A DNA stretch of 64,000 nucleotides, from assembly GCF_000934685.1 (NCBI RefSeq), contig NZ_JYNQ01000001.1:682001-746000 (forward strand), in the 5' to 3' direction. The notes beneath the pieces are model-generated. The model searched no databases and was not told the DNA's origin. It saw only the letters and a list, made by a program, of their open reading frames with translations. This DNA comes from Lacinutrix sp. Hel_I_90. Lineage in GTDB: Bacteria; Bacteroidota; Bacteroidia; Flavobacteriales; Flavobacteriaceae. This document shows positions 15,777-24,714 of this stretch, one piece after another. The first letter of the stretch is position 1. Each line of letters opens with the position of its first letter. The position numbers and the translations under genes were made by a program.

Positions 15777-16916
15777 ATGGCAATTATTTCTTCTTTAGGT
15801 TTAATATTAATCACCTGTATTATCATTTGGCGTGCCTGTGATGGTTTTGAAATGGCCTCCAATTACTTGGGGCGCAACATGAAAGAAGGCATTAAAGGGG
15901 CGACTATTAATGCTGTTGGAAGTAGTCTGCCAGAGTTATTCACCACACTCTTCTTTTTATTTGTGTTAAAAGATAAAGATGGCTTTGCTGGAGGTATTGG
16001 CACTACGGCTGGAAGTGCTGTTTTTAATGCCATGATTATTCCTGCGGTTGTGATTTTAGTAGTCATTGGTAAAGGCATCAGCTCTAAGATTGAAGTGTCG
16101 CTAAAAGTTATTTTACGAGATGGTATCGCATTAATATTGGCTGAACTGGCTTTAATTTTTGTCATTACTGGCACCTCTTTAGATTGGACGCACGGTTTAA
16201 TTTTAATGTGTTTGTATTTTGTTTATGTGGCATACATGCTATTAAGTAAAGGGCCTGGTAAAGTTGAAAATGATTATGAAGCAACCGCGGAAGGTGGTGA
16301 TCGGGTGTTGGCCTTTTTTAAAGGAGATTTATCGACTACGGTCTTGGGGGATTCTAAAATTAATGGGCCAAAAGCAGTCCTTTTATTAATTGTATCCATA
16401 CTTTTTATTAGCTTGGCTTGTTTTTGGCTTGTAGAAGCTTGTGAGAGTTTTGGTGAGGCCATTAATATGCCTATATACTTTGTGTCTGTAATATTAGCGT
16501 CTGCGGCTACCAGTGTTCCAGATACTATTATGTCTTACAAGGATGCCATGAAAGGTAATTATGATGATGCCGTTGCCAATGCCTTAGGAAGTAATATTTT
16601 TGATGTTTGTTTTGCTTTGGGCTTCCCGCTTTTTCTATTTACGCTTATTTATGGCCCTATTGAAATGAATGCGGAAACGGTTGAAAATGTTGGTCAACTG
16701 CGGGTGTTACTTTTAATTTTGACTTTAATCGTGTTTTTTATATTTGTATTTGCTCAAAAAGGCATCAGACGCATTCATGCGAGAGCGCTACTCCTTTTGT
16801 ATGTGCTTTTTGTGGCATATTCTATAGGAAAAGGAATTCGCTATGATATTCCTGTGATTAATAGTGTTTCTGAAGTACTCTCGGCTATTTCAAATTGGTT
16901 TACGACACTTTTTTAA
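15777..16916 (+). CDS. Ca2+/cation antiporter (CaCA, YrbG-like sodium/calcium exchanger)
   Basis: A 379-aa integral membrane protein with the two alpha-repeats of the CaCA superfamily. The first is NAVGSSLPELFTTLFF followed by TTAGSAVFNAMIIP. The second is SAATSVPDTIMSY followed by NALGSNIFDVCFALGFP. The acidic residues in the repeats (E of LPEL, D of VPDT) bind the ion in the family. About ten membrane helices are apparent. It presumably exports Ca2+ in exchange for Na+. It borders the accessory region on the right, and the gap before it (190 bp) holds nothing I can identify. Confidence 0.9.
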   Translation: MAIISSLGLILITCIIIWRACDGFEMASNYLGRNMKEGIKGATINAVGSSLPELFTTLFFLFVLKDKDGFAGGIGTTAGSAVFNAMIIPAVVILVVIGKGISSKIEVSLKVILRDGIALILAELALIFVITGTSLDWTHGLILMCLYFVYVAYMLLSKGPGKVENDYEATAEGGDRVLAFFKGDLSTTVLGDSKINGPKAVLLLIVSILFISLACFWLVEACESFGEAINMPIYFVSVILASAATSVPDTIMSYKDAMKGNYDDAVANALGSNIFDVCFALGFPLFLFTLIYGPIEMNAETVENVGQLRVLLLILTLIVFFIFVFAQKGIRRIHARALLLLYVLFVAYSIGKGIRYDIPVINSVSEVLSAISNWFTTLF

Positions 16917-16931
16917 TGTTTAGTCCTTACT

Positions 16932-18554
16932 TTATTCAATTTCTAAAGCAGTAAACTTAAATGTTTGACCATTAAAAAGACCTTTGTCACTCAATTTAAG
17001 CGACGGAATTACCAACAAGGCCATAAAAGAAAGCGACATATAAGGGGCGTTTAGCGTACAACCCAATTGTTTTGCCATGGTATCCAATTCAGCATATTGT
17101 CTACCTATGGTTTCACCATCTTGATCGCTCATGATTCCAGCAACAGGTAATGGTACTGTTTTTTCTTCGGAAGTATTCACTGCACATATGCCTCCTTTAA
17201 CGGCGATAATAGCATTTACCGCTTTACAAATAGCAGCATCATTGACTCCTACGGCAATAATATTATGCGAATCATGACCAACAGAACTAGCTATTGCACC
17301 TTCTTTTAATCCGAAATTTTTGATGAAGGCAATCGCGGGCTGTGCATTGTTATACCGGTTAACAACTACCATTTTAAGAACATCGGTTTCAGTATTAGAA
17401 ACTAAGTTTCCATTTTCAATGGAAGCGTTGGTAATAATTTCATTGGTTACCAATTCACCATCAAGACATTCAATAACTCTTATTTTTTCAGCTGAAGATT
17501 CAAATCTAAAGTCTGAAATGTCTTTTTTATCGCAATTGAAATTATTAAGATTTTTGAAAGATACCTCTGGCATGTTTACTATTCCGAAGTCATAAACCAA
17601 GGTTCCATCAATATACGTTTGCAAGGTTTTAAAGGCTTTTAAATCTTCGACTATAATAAAGTCCGCAGCATCACCAACGTTCAACAATCCAACGTCTAAA
17701 TTATAATGTTTCACGGGATTGATGCACGCTGTTTGAAGTATTTTAGAAATGTCTATGTCTTTTGAAACTGCTCGCGCACATAGTTGATTAATGTGACCAA
17801 TGAGCAAATCGTCCGGGTGTTTATCGTCACTACAAAACATCATGTTTTCGTGATGTTCTGGTAGTAAATCTATAAGTGCTTCAAAATTTTTGGCTGCACT
17901 ACCTTCGCGAATAATGACTTTCATTCCTTTTTGAAGTTTCTCTAAGGCTTCTTCATAAGTAAAGCATTCGTGATCTGTAGAAATTCCAGCGGCTATGTAC
18001 TTTGTGATATCGGCACCACGTAAACCTGGTGCATGACCATCAACGGGCTTATTATACTGTTTCGCCCATGCTATTTTTTTAAGTACTTCTTCGTCATCAA
18101 ACAATACCCCTGGATAATTCATCATCTCCGCCAGATATTTAATATCTGGATTTGCCATTAAGGTTTTAATGTCATCAGAATCAATGACAGCTCCTGCTGA
18201 TTCAAAGCTAGTCGCTGGCACACAGGAAGGGGCACCAAAATTGAATTTAAAGGGTGTTTGTTTACCATTTTCAATCATGAACTCCACCCCCTTTACACCG
18301 AGAACATTGGCTATTTCGTGCGGATCTGAAACCGTCGCAACCGTACCATGAGTCACCGCTAATTTCGCAAATTCACTTGGTACGAGCATGGAGCTTTCTA
18401 TATGGATATGCGCATCTACAAAACCTGGCAAAATGTAATGCGTGACCTCGTGGTCTTTTTCAACAATAGCTTGTATTTTACCATTTGCAATGGTTAATTC
18501 GCCTTTGTATATTCTTTGGTTTGGTATGTCTACTATTTGGCCTTGGATTTTCAT
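16932..18554 (-). CDS. ade: Adenine deaminase
   Basis: This amidohydrolase-superfamily enzyme converts adenine to hypoxanthine in purine salvage. Metal-binding HIHIE is seen in [20 protein letters not shown], with [21 protein letters not shown] and the C-terminal Ade domain ([14 protein letters not shown]). The ATG at 18554 ([13 protein letters not shown]) is chosen over an upstream TTG that would place the start inside a dispersed repeat; this gives 540 aa, normal for Ade. It faces the exchanger gene tail to tail (about 16 bp apart). Confidence 0.93.
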   Translation of the reverse strand: MKIQGQIVDIPNQRIYKGELTIANGKIQAIVEKDHEVTHYILPGFVDAHIHIESSMLVPSEFAKLAVTHGTVATVSDPHEIANVLGVKGVEFMIENGKQTPFKFNFGAPSCVPATSFESAGAVIDSDDIKTLMANPDIKYLAEMMNYPGVLFDDEEVLKKIAWAKQYNKPVDGHAPGLRGADITKYIAAGISTDHECFTYEEALEKLQKGMKVIIREGSAAKNFEALIDLLPEHHENMMFCSDDKHPDDLLIGHINQLCARAVSKDIDISKILQTACINPVKHYNLDVGLLNVGDAADFIIVEDLKAFKTLQTYIDGTLVYDFGIVNMPEVSFKNLNNFNCDKKDISDFRFESSAEKIRVIECLDGELVTNEIITNASIENGNLVSNTETDVLKMVVVNRYNNAQPAIAFIKNFGLKEGAIASSVGHDSHNIIAVGVNDAAICKAVNAIIAVKGGICAVNTSEEKTVPLPVAGIMSDQDGETIGRQYAELDTMAKQLGCTLNAPYMSLSFMALLVIPSLKLSDKGLFNGQTFKFTALEIE

Positions 18555-18561
18555 ATCATTA

Positions 18562-18585
18562 CACTTCGACAAGCTCAGTGTGACA
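18562..18585. repeat. Dispersed repeat half-element (CTTCGACAAGCTCAGTGTGACA type)
   Basis: The motif CTTCGACAAGCTCAGTGTGA and variants recur at 32938-32960, 57671-57746 (both orientations) and 63270-63290. It lies immediately upstream of ade. The rest of the gap to dsbD (to 18710) has further AT-rich sequence with GTGCCACTTCG, which looks like another degraded copy. Short palindromic elements of this kind are scattered in flavobacterial genomes. Confidence 0.55.
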
Positions 18586-18710
18586 TTAATTATTAGTTTT
18601 AGTGCACCTTATCATGAAGTTAACATCGAAATATTTTATTATAAGGGTGCCACTTCGTTTTGAATGACATCGTTTTTGTCTTCAATTTTAAGGGGATCAT
18701 TCGTTGATTT

Positions 18711-21095
18711 TTACTTCTTAAAATGCTCCAACCCTTTTTTCAACCACTCTAAATACTCGTCTTCATTTGGAGTGTAAGCTGCGGTATGGTTTAGCAATTC
18801 CATATCATGATTTAATAATACATAAAAGGGTTGCGAATTATTCTGGAAATTCACCGTTTGTAAGGTTGCCCATTTATCGCCAATAGTTTTAATTTTCTTA
18901 ACTAAACCATTCGCTTTTAAATATTTGAATTGCTCTGTTTCGGGCAATTCTTTTCTATCATCTACATACAATGAGATAATAATATAGTTTTCATTTAAAA
19001 CTTGATAGATTTTATCTTGACTCCAAACCTGCTCTTCCATCTTTCTGCAATTCACACAAGCATATCCCGTAAAATCGAGCATAATAGGTTTATTTTGTTC
19101 TTTTGCAGCAGCAATACCTTCCTCTAAATCCTTATAACAGTTTAGACCTAGCGGACATTCTGAATCCTTTTCATATAAACTATAAGGTAAGGGTGGTGGA
19201 AAACCACTCAACAGTTTCAAATTCGCATACTTTGTATTGGTTAATCCTGGAATTAAATACACCACAAAGGCAAAAACCAAAAAGATAAATGCGCCTTTAC
19301 TAAAGCTTATTTTTTTGAAAGGCCCATCGTGAGGAAACTTGATTTTCCCTAATAAATAAAGCAATAAACCGATTCCTATGATGATCCACAGTCCAATAAA
19401 GACTTCTCTTGGCAAAATACCCCAATGCTTTACTAAGTCGGCATTCGATAAGAATTTTAAAGCCAGTGCAATCTCAATAAAACCGAGTACTACTTTTACT
19501 GTATTTAACCAACCCCCAGATTTTGGCAGTGAATTTAACCATTTTGGAAACATCGCAAATAGTGTAAAGGGTAACGCCAGTGCTAAACCAAAGCCACTCA
19601 TTCCTGCCGTTAACTGCATCGCACCACCATCGCTAGTTAGGGAGCTTCCTAATAGGGTTCCTAAAATGGGCCCAGTACAAGAAAACGACACAATAGCTAG
19701 CGTCATTGCCATAAAAAAGATTCCTATAATACCACCAATACTGTTTGCTTTATTATCTAAAGCGGCACTCCAGGAGTGCGGTAAGGTAAGCTCGAAATAC
19801 CCAAAAAACGAAAAGGCAAAGGCGATGAAAATAACAAAGAAAATAATATTCAAAGTGACATTCGTTGAGATATTGTTTAGAATTTCTGGATCTAAAGAAT
19901 CTAAAACGTGGAAGGGTATGCTTAGTAAAACGTAGATTAAAAAGATAAAGAAGCCATAGAGAATTGAATTGGCTAAGCCTTTTTTAGAATCGCTAGCACT
20001 TTTAGTAAAAAACGACACTGTTAATGGAATCATAGGAAACACACAAGGTGTTAACAAGGCGATTAAGCCTCCTAAAAAGCCTAAAAAGAAAATGGTGAAA
20101 TTACTTTTCTTAGCAACATCTTCCTTTTTATAATTATCCCATCCAGTGACGCCAAGGGTTAAAGCTTCCGATTTTTCCTGACTCTCTGCGTCTAAACCAA
20201 TAATTTCTGTGCGTTCTGCTTTTCCGTCTAAAGACGTATTAAATTCAAAGGTTGTTGGTGCTAAACACTTTTCATCATCACAGGCTTGATAGAACACTTC
20301 TGCAGTAATATTCTTTAATTCCGGATTTAAAATTTTAAACCGTTGTTTAAAAATAGCTTGGTCTTCAAAATACCTCACTTCCATTTGAAACGCCTGCTCA
20401 AAAACGGTGGTTGTTTTAGACTCAGAAGTACTGCCTATAAGTTCATAATCTTCAGAATCTTTAAACGTAAATGCTGTAGGAATTGGCCCCACCTCTTCTC
20501 CTTCTATTTGCGAGTAAAAATGCCAATGATCCTCTATTAATCCCGTGTAAATAATTTCATATTCTGTGTCCGAAATTTTCTTAGCTTCAGAGGTCCATTT
20601 TACAGGATCTATAATGTTAGATTGTTTTTTAGGAGCCGTCGCGGGTAAATTAAACGTTACCAATTCACTCTCGAAAATACACTTTTTATCATCACAGGCC
20701 TGATAAGAAATTTCTGCTTCAATAGCTGTGATGCTTCTATTTAAAAGCTCAATTTTTTGGGTAAAGGTGGCTGCACTGTCAAAATAGGTAAGATCCATTT
20801 GAAACACCATGTCATACTCGGTAATACTCTTACTCTCTTTTGCTTTACCTATTAATTTAAAATCGTTGCTTTCTAATAAAGACTCATAGATAAATTCAGT
20901 TGGAATTGCACCTCCTTCTGGTAAGTTTTGGGAATATAAATGCCAATGTTCTTTTATATCGGCAGTATAAATCAGATTGTATTCTGTATCAGACAGTTTT
21001 TCAACAGCTACATTCCATTTTACAGGCTCTAAAACTTGTGCTGAAATTGAACTGATAGAAAATAAAACGAATACTAAGGTTAGGATATACTTCAT
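18711..21095 (-). CDS. dsbD: DsbD-like thiol:disulfide interchange protein with duplicated N-terminal domain
   Basis: The 794-aa inner-membrane protein moves electrons from cytoplasmic thioredoxin to extracytoplasmic thiols. It has a signal peptide ending ISAQ. Two tandem DsbD-alpha-like domains follow (about 23-150, EPVKWNVAVEKLSDTEYNLI, and 160-285, DPVKWTSEAKKISDTEYEII), each with YQACDD(K/E)KC. Next come the CcdA-like membrane core (about 335-620, GLIALLTPCVFPMIPLT and SFSCTGPILG) and a thioredoxin domain with YACVNCRKME. Family members usually have one alpha domain. It overlaps tilS by one base (TAATG), implying coupled translation. Confidence 0.93.
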   Translation of the reverse strand: MKYILTLVFVLFSISSISAQVLEPVKWNVAVEKLSDTEYNLIYTADIKEHWHLYSQNLPEGGAIPTEFIYESLLESNDFKLIGKAKESKSITEYDMVFQMDLTYFDSAATFTQKIELLNRSITAIEAEISYQACDDKKCIFESELVTFNLPATAPKKQSNIIDPVKWTSEAKKISDTEYEIIYTGLIEDHWHFYSQIEGEEVGPIPTAFTFKDSEDYELIGSTSESKTTTVFEQAFQMEVRYFEDQAIFKQRFKILNPELKNITAEVFYQACDDEKCLAPTTFEFNTSLDGKAERTEIIGLDAESQEKSEALTLGVTGWDNYKKEDVAKKSNFTIFFLGFLGGLIALLTPCVFPMIPLTVSFFTKSASDSKKGLANSILYGFFIFLIYVLLSIPFHVLDSLDPEILNNISTNVTLNIIFFVIFIAFAFSFFGYFELTLPHSWSAALDNKANSIGGIIGIFFMAMTLAIVSFSCTGPILGTLLGSSLTSDGGAMQLTAGMSGFGLALALPFTLFAMFPKWLNSLPKSGGWLNTVKVVLGFIEIALALKFLSNADLVKHWGILPREVFIGLWIIIGIGLLLYLLGKIKFPHDGPFKKISFSKGAFIFLVFAFVVYLIPGLTNTKYANLKLLSGFPPPLPYSLYEKDSECPLGLNCYKDLEEGIAAAKEQNKPIMLDFTGYACVNCRKMEEQVWSQDKIYQVLNENYIIISLYVDDRKELPETEQFKYLKANGLVKKIKTIGDKWATLQTVNFQNNSQPFYVLLNHDMELLNHTAAYTPNEDEYLEWLKKGLEHFKK

Positions 21096-22408
21096 TACTG
21101 AATACTAATTTTTAACATTTTATGGGTTTGCTTGGTTACTTTAAAACGGTCGTCTGCCCGATAATTAATAACCCAAACGATGTCCTCTTGCGAACACAAT
21201 AACAGACATTTTTCTTTATCTAACAAAGATAGTTTTTCGTCCTTAAAGAACTTACTCAGTTTCTTCTTGCCTTGCATGCCTAACGGACAAAAATAGTCAC
21301 CTTTTTTCCAATGTCTTACTATTAAAGGAAATTTTAACTTTTGGGCATCGACGTAGACTACATTTTTTGATTGTTCCGAGAGTGTTTCAACCGCTTCAAT
21401 AACTAAAACCCCTTGTGTGGTTTCTACTGTTTTGTCTTCGGAAGTAATGACAATAGCGTCCTGAGGTGCTTCAGAAACTAATGCTGTTAAAATTAAGGTT
21501 TCTCTGTTTTTTAGTAATTTGTGAGTGGCAGAAAAGACCTGTTTTCCGCTTTGGGCTTTTAATAAGTTTTCGATATCATTCCATTCTGAGAATCCATAGT
21601 TTTTAAAAACTTCAAACAAATAGGCTTTAGGGTTATTCAGTTTTATAAATTCCTGAACGCCATACACTACCGCGTGTTCATCCATACTTTTTATGGCGCG
21701 TTTTAAAACTGCACCCACACTCTCTTCAACAATATCTGCAGTATCATTGAGGTGACTAATAGTATGGTCTATGTTTTGGAGTAATTTCGGATTGATTTCC
21801 TTTAACAACGGAATCACATCATGCCGGAGTTTATTACGTAAATATTTAGTGGAGGCATTACTACTGTCTTCACGCCATTTTAGATGTTTGGTTTTAGCGT
21901 AAGACGCTAAAGTTTCTCTAGAAAATTTTAATAAGGGACGTGCAATTTTACCATTAATCTCTGGGATACCTGTTAAACCATCGATACCCGTACCGCGCGT
22001 TAGGTTAATGAGTAAGGTTTCTAAATTATCATCTGCGTGATGTGCTGTGAGAATGTAATCAAATTTGAGTTGTTCTGCCAAATCATAAAACCACTCGTAT
22101 CGCAATTCACGCGCTGCCATTTGAATGGATAATTTATGCGTTTCTGCATACCTTTCCGTCTCAAAATGTTGAATAAAGATTTCTCTATCCAAATCTTCAG
22201 CTAAGTCTAAAACGAAGGCTTCATCGGCATCGCTTTCACTTCCTCTTAAATTAAAATTGCAATGCGCCAGAGCAAAATCCAAATTAGCGTTATGGCAAAG
22301 CTGTGCTAACACCACGCTATCCAATCCGCCAGAAATAGCAATAAGCAATCTGCTCTTGTTTAAAAATGGTAAATTAGTATTTATCTGTTTTTTAAAAGCG
22401 TCCTGCAT
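21095..22408 (-). CDS. tilS: tRNA(Ile)-lysidine synthase
   Basis: TilS ligates lysine to C34 of the CAU-anticodon tRNA-Ile, changing decoding from AUG to AUA; it is essential in most bacteria. The PP-loop is ISGGLDSVVLAQL near residue 30, followed by CNFNLRGSESDADE and LTAHHADDNLET. The C-terminal TilS domain (RHWKKGDYFCPLGMQGKKKL) is complete. The length, 437 aa, is normal. Its stop overlaps the dsbD start, and the hydrolase gene ends 9 bp upstream. Confidence 0.95.
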   Translation of the reverse strand: MQDAFKKQINTNLPFLNKSRLLIAISGGLDSVVLAQLCHNANLDFALAHCNFNLRGSESDADEAFVLDLAEDLDREIFIQHFETERYAETHKLSIQMAARELRYEWFYDLAEQLKFDYILTAHHADDNLETLLINLTRGTGIDGLTGIPEINGKIARPLLKFSRETLASYAKTKHLKWREDSSNASTKYLRNKLRHDVIPLLKEINPKLLQNIDHTISHLNDTADIVEESVGAVLKRAIKSMDEHAVVYGVQEFIKLNNPKAYLFEVFKNYGFSEWNDIENLLKAQSGKQVFSATHKLLKNRETLILTALVSEAPQDAIVITSEDKTVETTQGVLVIEAVETLSEQSKNVVYVDAQKLKFPLIVRHWKKGDYFCPLGMQGKKKLSKFFKDEKLSLLDKEKCLLLCSQEDIVWVINYRADDRFKVTKQTHKMLKISIQ

Positions 22409-22417
22409 GTCGCAAAT

Positions 22418-23236
22418 TTAAAGATTGTCTAGCCATTTTACTACCGATTGGAGCATTTCTTCTTTATAAATATCGTGATGCAATTCGTGATAGCCATTTT
22501 CAAATAATTGTACTTCCCCCAATTTTGCATTATTTTGAAACTCTACAGAACCTTTGTAATCAATAATTCTATCTGCTTTTCCATGAAATAGCAAGGTAGG
22601 AATCATTATTTTATGTGCATTGTGTATGGCATATTTACCGGCTTCCATAACTGGAAACAGATACATTGGGCTTATTTTATCGTGAATTAAAGGATCTTCT
22701 TGATACCGCTTTACTTCGTTTGGAATACTTGAAATTGCAGCTTCTTCAATTTCACTAGGTAAAGTAATCGAAGGTAGTATTTTTAGCATTAATTTACCCA
22801 GAGCCACTTTCCATTTTGGTGGTTGGAATGCTAAACGTAGAAACGGACTTGTAGCTACAATTCCTTTTACTTCTGGTTGTTTTCTTATCGCATAATTAAT
22901 TACAACGTTACCACCTAAACTATGCCCATAAAGAAATGCTGGCACATCAGAAAACAATAATTTAGCTCTATTTATAACGTATTCAAAGCTTTCTAAAAGT
23001 GCTTCATAGCTGGGGCAATGCCCTCGCTTACCATGAGATTGTCCATGACCAAATTGATCATAAGCCACAACAGCATAGTTATTTTTTAATAAATGAGGCA
23101 CGACAGAATCCTCATAGCGGCCAGAGTGTTCGCCCATACCATGCACCAAAACAACGACGCCTTTTGCCGTTTCTGGAGTCCAGTATTGACCAAATAACTC
23201 TACATTTCTAATACTAAAAGTGAATGTGTTTTTCAT
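22418..23236 (-). CDS. Alpha/beta hydrolase, monoacylglycerol-lipase-like
   Basis: This is a 272-aa cytoplasmic hydrolase of the lysophospholipase/monoglyceride lipase type (Hydrolase_4). It shows the oxyanion HG motif (VLVHGMGEHSGRY), the nucleophile elbow YGHSLGGN, the acid in FHGKADRIID and the late catalytic His in NGYHELHHD. It probably hydrolyses monoacylglycerols or lysophospholipids; the true substrate is unknown. It lies between pabB and tilS on the same strand, with no obvious functional link. Confidence 0.88.
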   Translation of the reverse strand: MKNTFTFSIRNVELFGQYWTPETAKGVVVLVHGMGEHSGRYEDSVVPHLLKNNYAVVAYDQFGHGQSHGKRGHCPSYEALLESFEYVINRAKLLFSDVPAFLYGHSLGGNVVINYAIRKQPEVKGIVATSPFLRLAFQPPKWKVALGKLMLKILPSITLPSEIEEAAISSIPNEVKRYQEDPLIHDKISPMYLFPVMEAGKYAIHNAHKIMIPTLLFHGKADRIIDYKGSVEFQNNAKLGEVQLFENGYHELHHDIYKEEMLQSVVKWLDNL

Positions 23237-23288
23237 AGTTACTTTTTTATCTTCTGCCTTTTTCTTTTACCATGTAATCAAAACCTTA

Positions 23289-24605
23289 TTAACTCTCCAA
23301 AACCTCTCGCATGGCTTTGGCTTTAACCAAACATTCTTCATATTCTTTTAAGGGATCACTTTTAGACGTAATGGCGCCACCTACTGAATAAGATACATAT
23401 TTTTCATTTTCGTTATACAAGATACTTCTAATCACCACATTAAAATCAAAATTATTATCAGGAGAAATGTAGCCAACGGCTCCAGAATAGAGACCACGTT
23501 TGGTTTCCTCAAGTGCTTCAATAATCTGCATGGCTGAAATTTTTGGTGCACCAGTCATACTTCCCATTGGAAATGTGGTTTTAATGATATCTATAGGATT
23601 AATGGTTTCTTCCACTTCTGAAACGACAGTAGAAATCATTTGATGTACCTGGTTGAAAGTATAAACGCTACAAAGTTCTTCAACAGTCACACTACCTTTT
23701 TTAGCTGTGTGAGACAGGTCGTTTCTCACCAAATCAACAATCATAACGTTTTCACTACGCTCTTTTTCATCAAAAGCCAATTCATGTTTTAACAAATTAT
23801 CCAAAATACTATCGGTCTCACGTTTTGCTGTCCCTTTTATAGGTTGAGAAATAATTTTTGTACCCTCTTTTCTAATATATCGTTCTGGCGAAGCAGATAG
23901 TAAGTATTTATCCCTTATTTTTAAAAATGTGGCGAAGGGCGTATTAGAAATTGTATTGAGTTTGTTGTATGTTTCAAGAGGGTCTATGGTTGTATTTTCA
24001 GCATAAAATTCCTGACAAAAATTAGCTTCATAAATATCACCTCTATGAATGTTAGCCAGCATGGCATTCACTTTTTCAAAATACTGATCTTTATGAATTC
24101 TTAGCTTTATTTTTATAGGATTGTCTACAGCCTTTCTCTCAAAATTTTGGTCGTTATTAAGACTATTAGACTCAAATTTTTTAATACTTTTTAAATCACC
24201 TTCTAATTCATCTGCAACACCATTTAAATACAAGATTTCAACCTGATTGCCTTTAATTAAAAAAATCTTTTTAGGTTGAAAGAAATACAAATCTGGAAAA
24301 TGCAAACCGTCAAAATTATGTGATTCTAAAGCCTCAACATCATTTTTTAAATCATAGGTTAAGTAACCAAAAATCCAGTCTTTAGTACGTGTTTGGTATT
24401 CTTTTAATTTATTAAAAGCTTCAAAATAATCCGTTTCTATGGCTGTAAGCGCATCGACAGCTAAAACGGCATCATAGCTCGAGTAATTTTGAGCATAATT
24501 ATTAGAGTCTAACCAGGCCACATCATCAAATTGTTGTGCCCAAGCTAAAAGACTTTGCTTGAAGCTCTTACTGTTTTTTAAAATATGCGTTTGCTGTGTT
24601 CTCAA
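23289..24605 (-). CDS. pabB: Aminodeoxychorismate / anthranilate synthase component I
   Basis: The 438-aa chorismate-utilising enzyme has the signatures SQPIKGTAKR, IVDLVRNDLS and TTFPMGSMTGAPKISAM, the chorismate-binding core. The N-terminal domain is shorter and more diverged than in TrpE, and no trp genes are adjacent. PabB (4-amino-4-deoxychorismate for folate) is therefore more likely than TrpE. A glutaminase partner (PabA) is not in the window. The ATG at 24605 gives the normal length. Confidence 0.87.
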   Translation of the reverse strand: MRTQQTHILKNSKSFKQSLLAWAQQFDDVAWLDSNNYAQNYSSYDAVLAVDALTAIETDYFEAFNKLKEYQTRTKDWIFGYLTYDLKNDVEALESHNFDGLHFPDLYFFQPKKIFLIKGNQVEILYLNGVADELEGDLKSIKKFESNSLNNDQNFERKAVDNPIKIKLRIHKDQYFEKVNAMLANIHRGDIYEANFCQEFYAENTTIDPLETYNKLNTISNTPFATFLKIRDKYLLSASPERYIRKEGTKIISQPIKGTAKRETDSILDNLLKHELAFDEKERSENVMIVDLVRNDLSHTAKKGSVTVEELCSVYTFNQVHQMISTVVSEVEETINPIDIIKTTFPMGSMTGAPKISAMQIIEALEETKRGLYSGAVGYISPDNNFDFNVVIRSILYNENEKYVSYSVGGAITSKSDPLKEYEECLVKAKAMREVLES

Positions 24606-24714
24606 TTAAAAGTAATTATTGAAAGTGTCCAAATTTATGAAGAATCTCATTATTTTAGCTATTTAATACGTGAAACATTTCACAACCCCCAATCTTATGG
24701 CTCTAAACTTACCT

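Noticed and set aside
18555-18572. TTG at 18572 as start of ade
   Set aside because: It lies within a dispersed repeat and adds six residues absent from the family; ATG at 18554 fits better.
24670-24714. GTG at 24670 or ATG at 24697 as start of the TraB gene
   Set aside because: Starting at 24715 gives a normal signal peptide; the longer forms would place 6-15 uncharged residues ahead of it.
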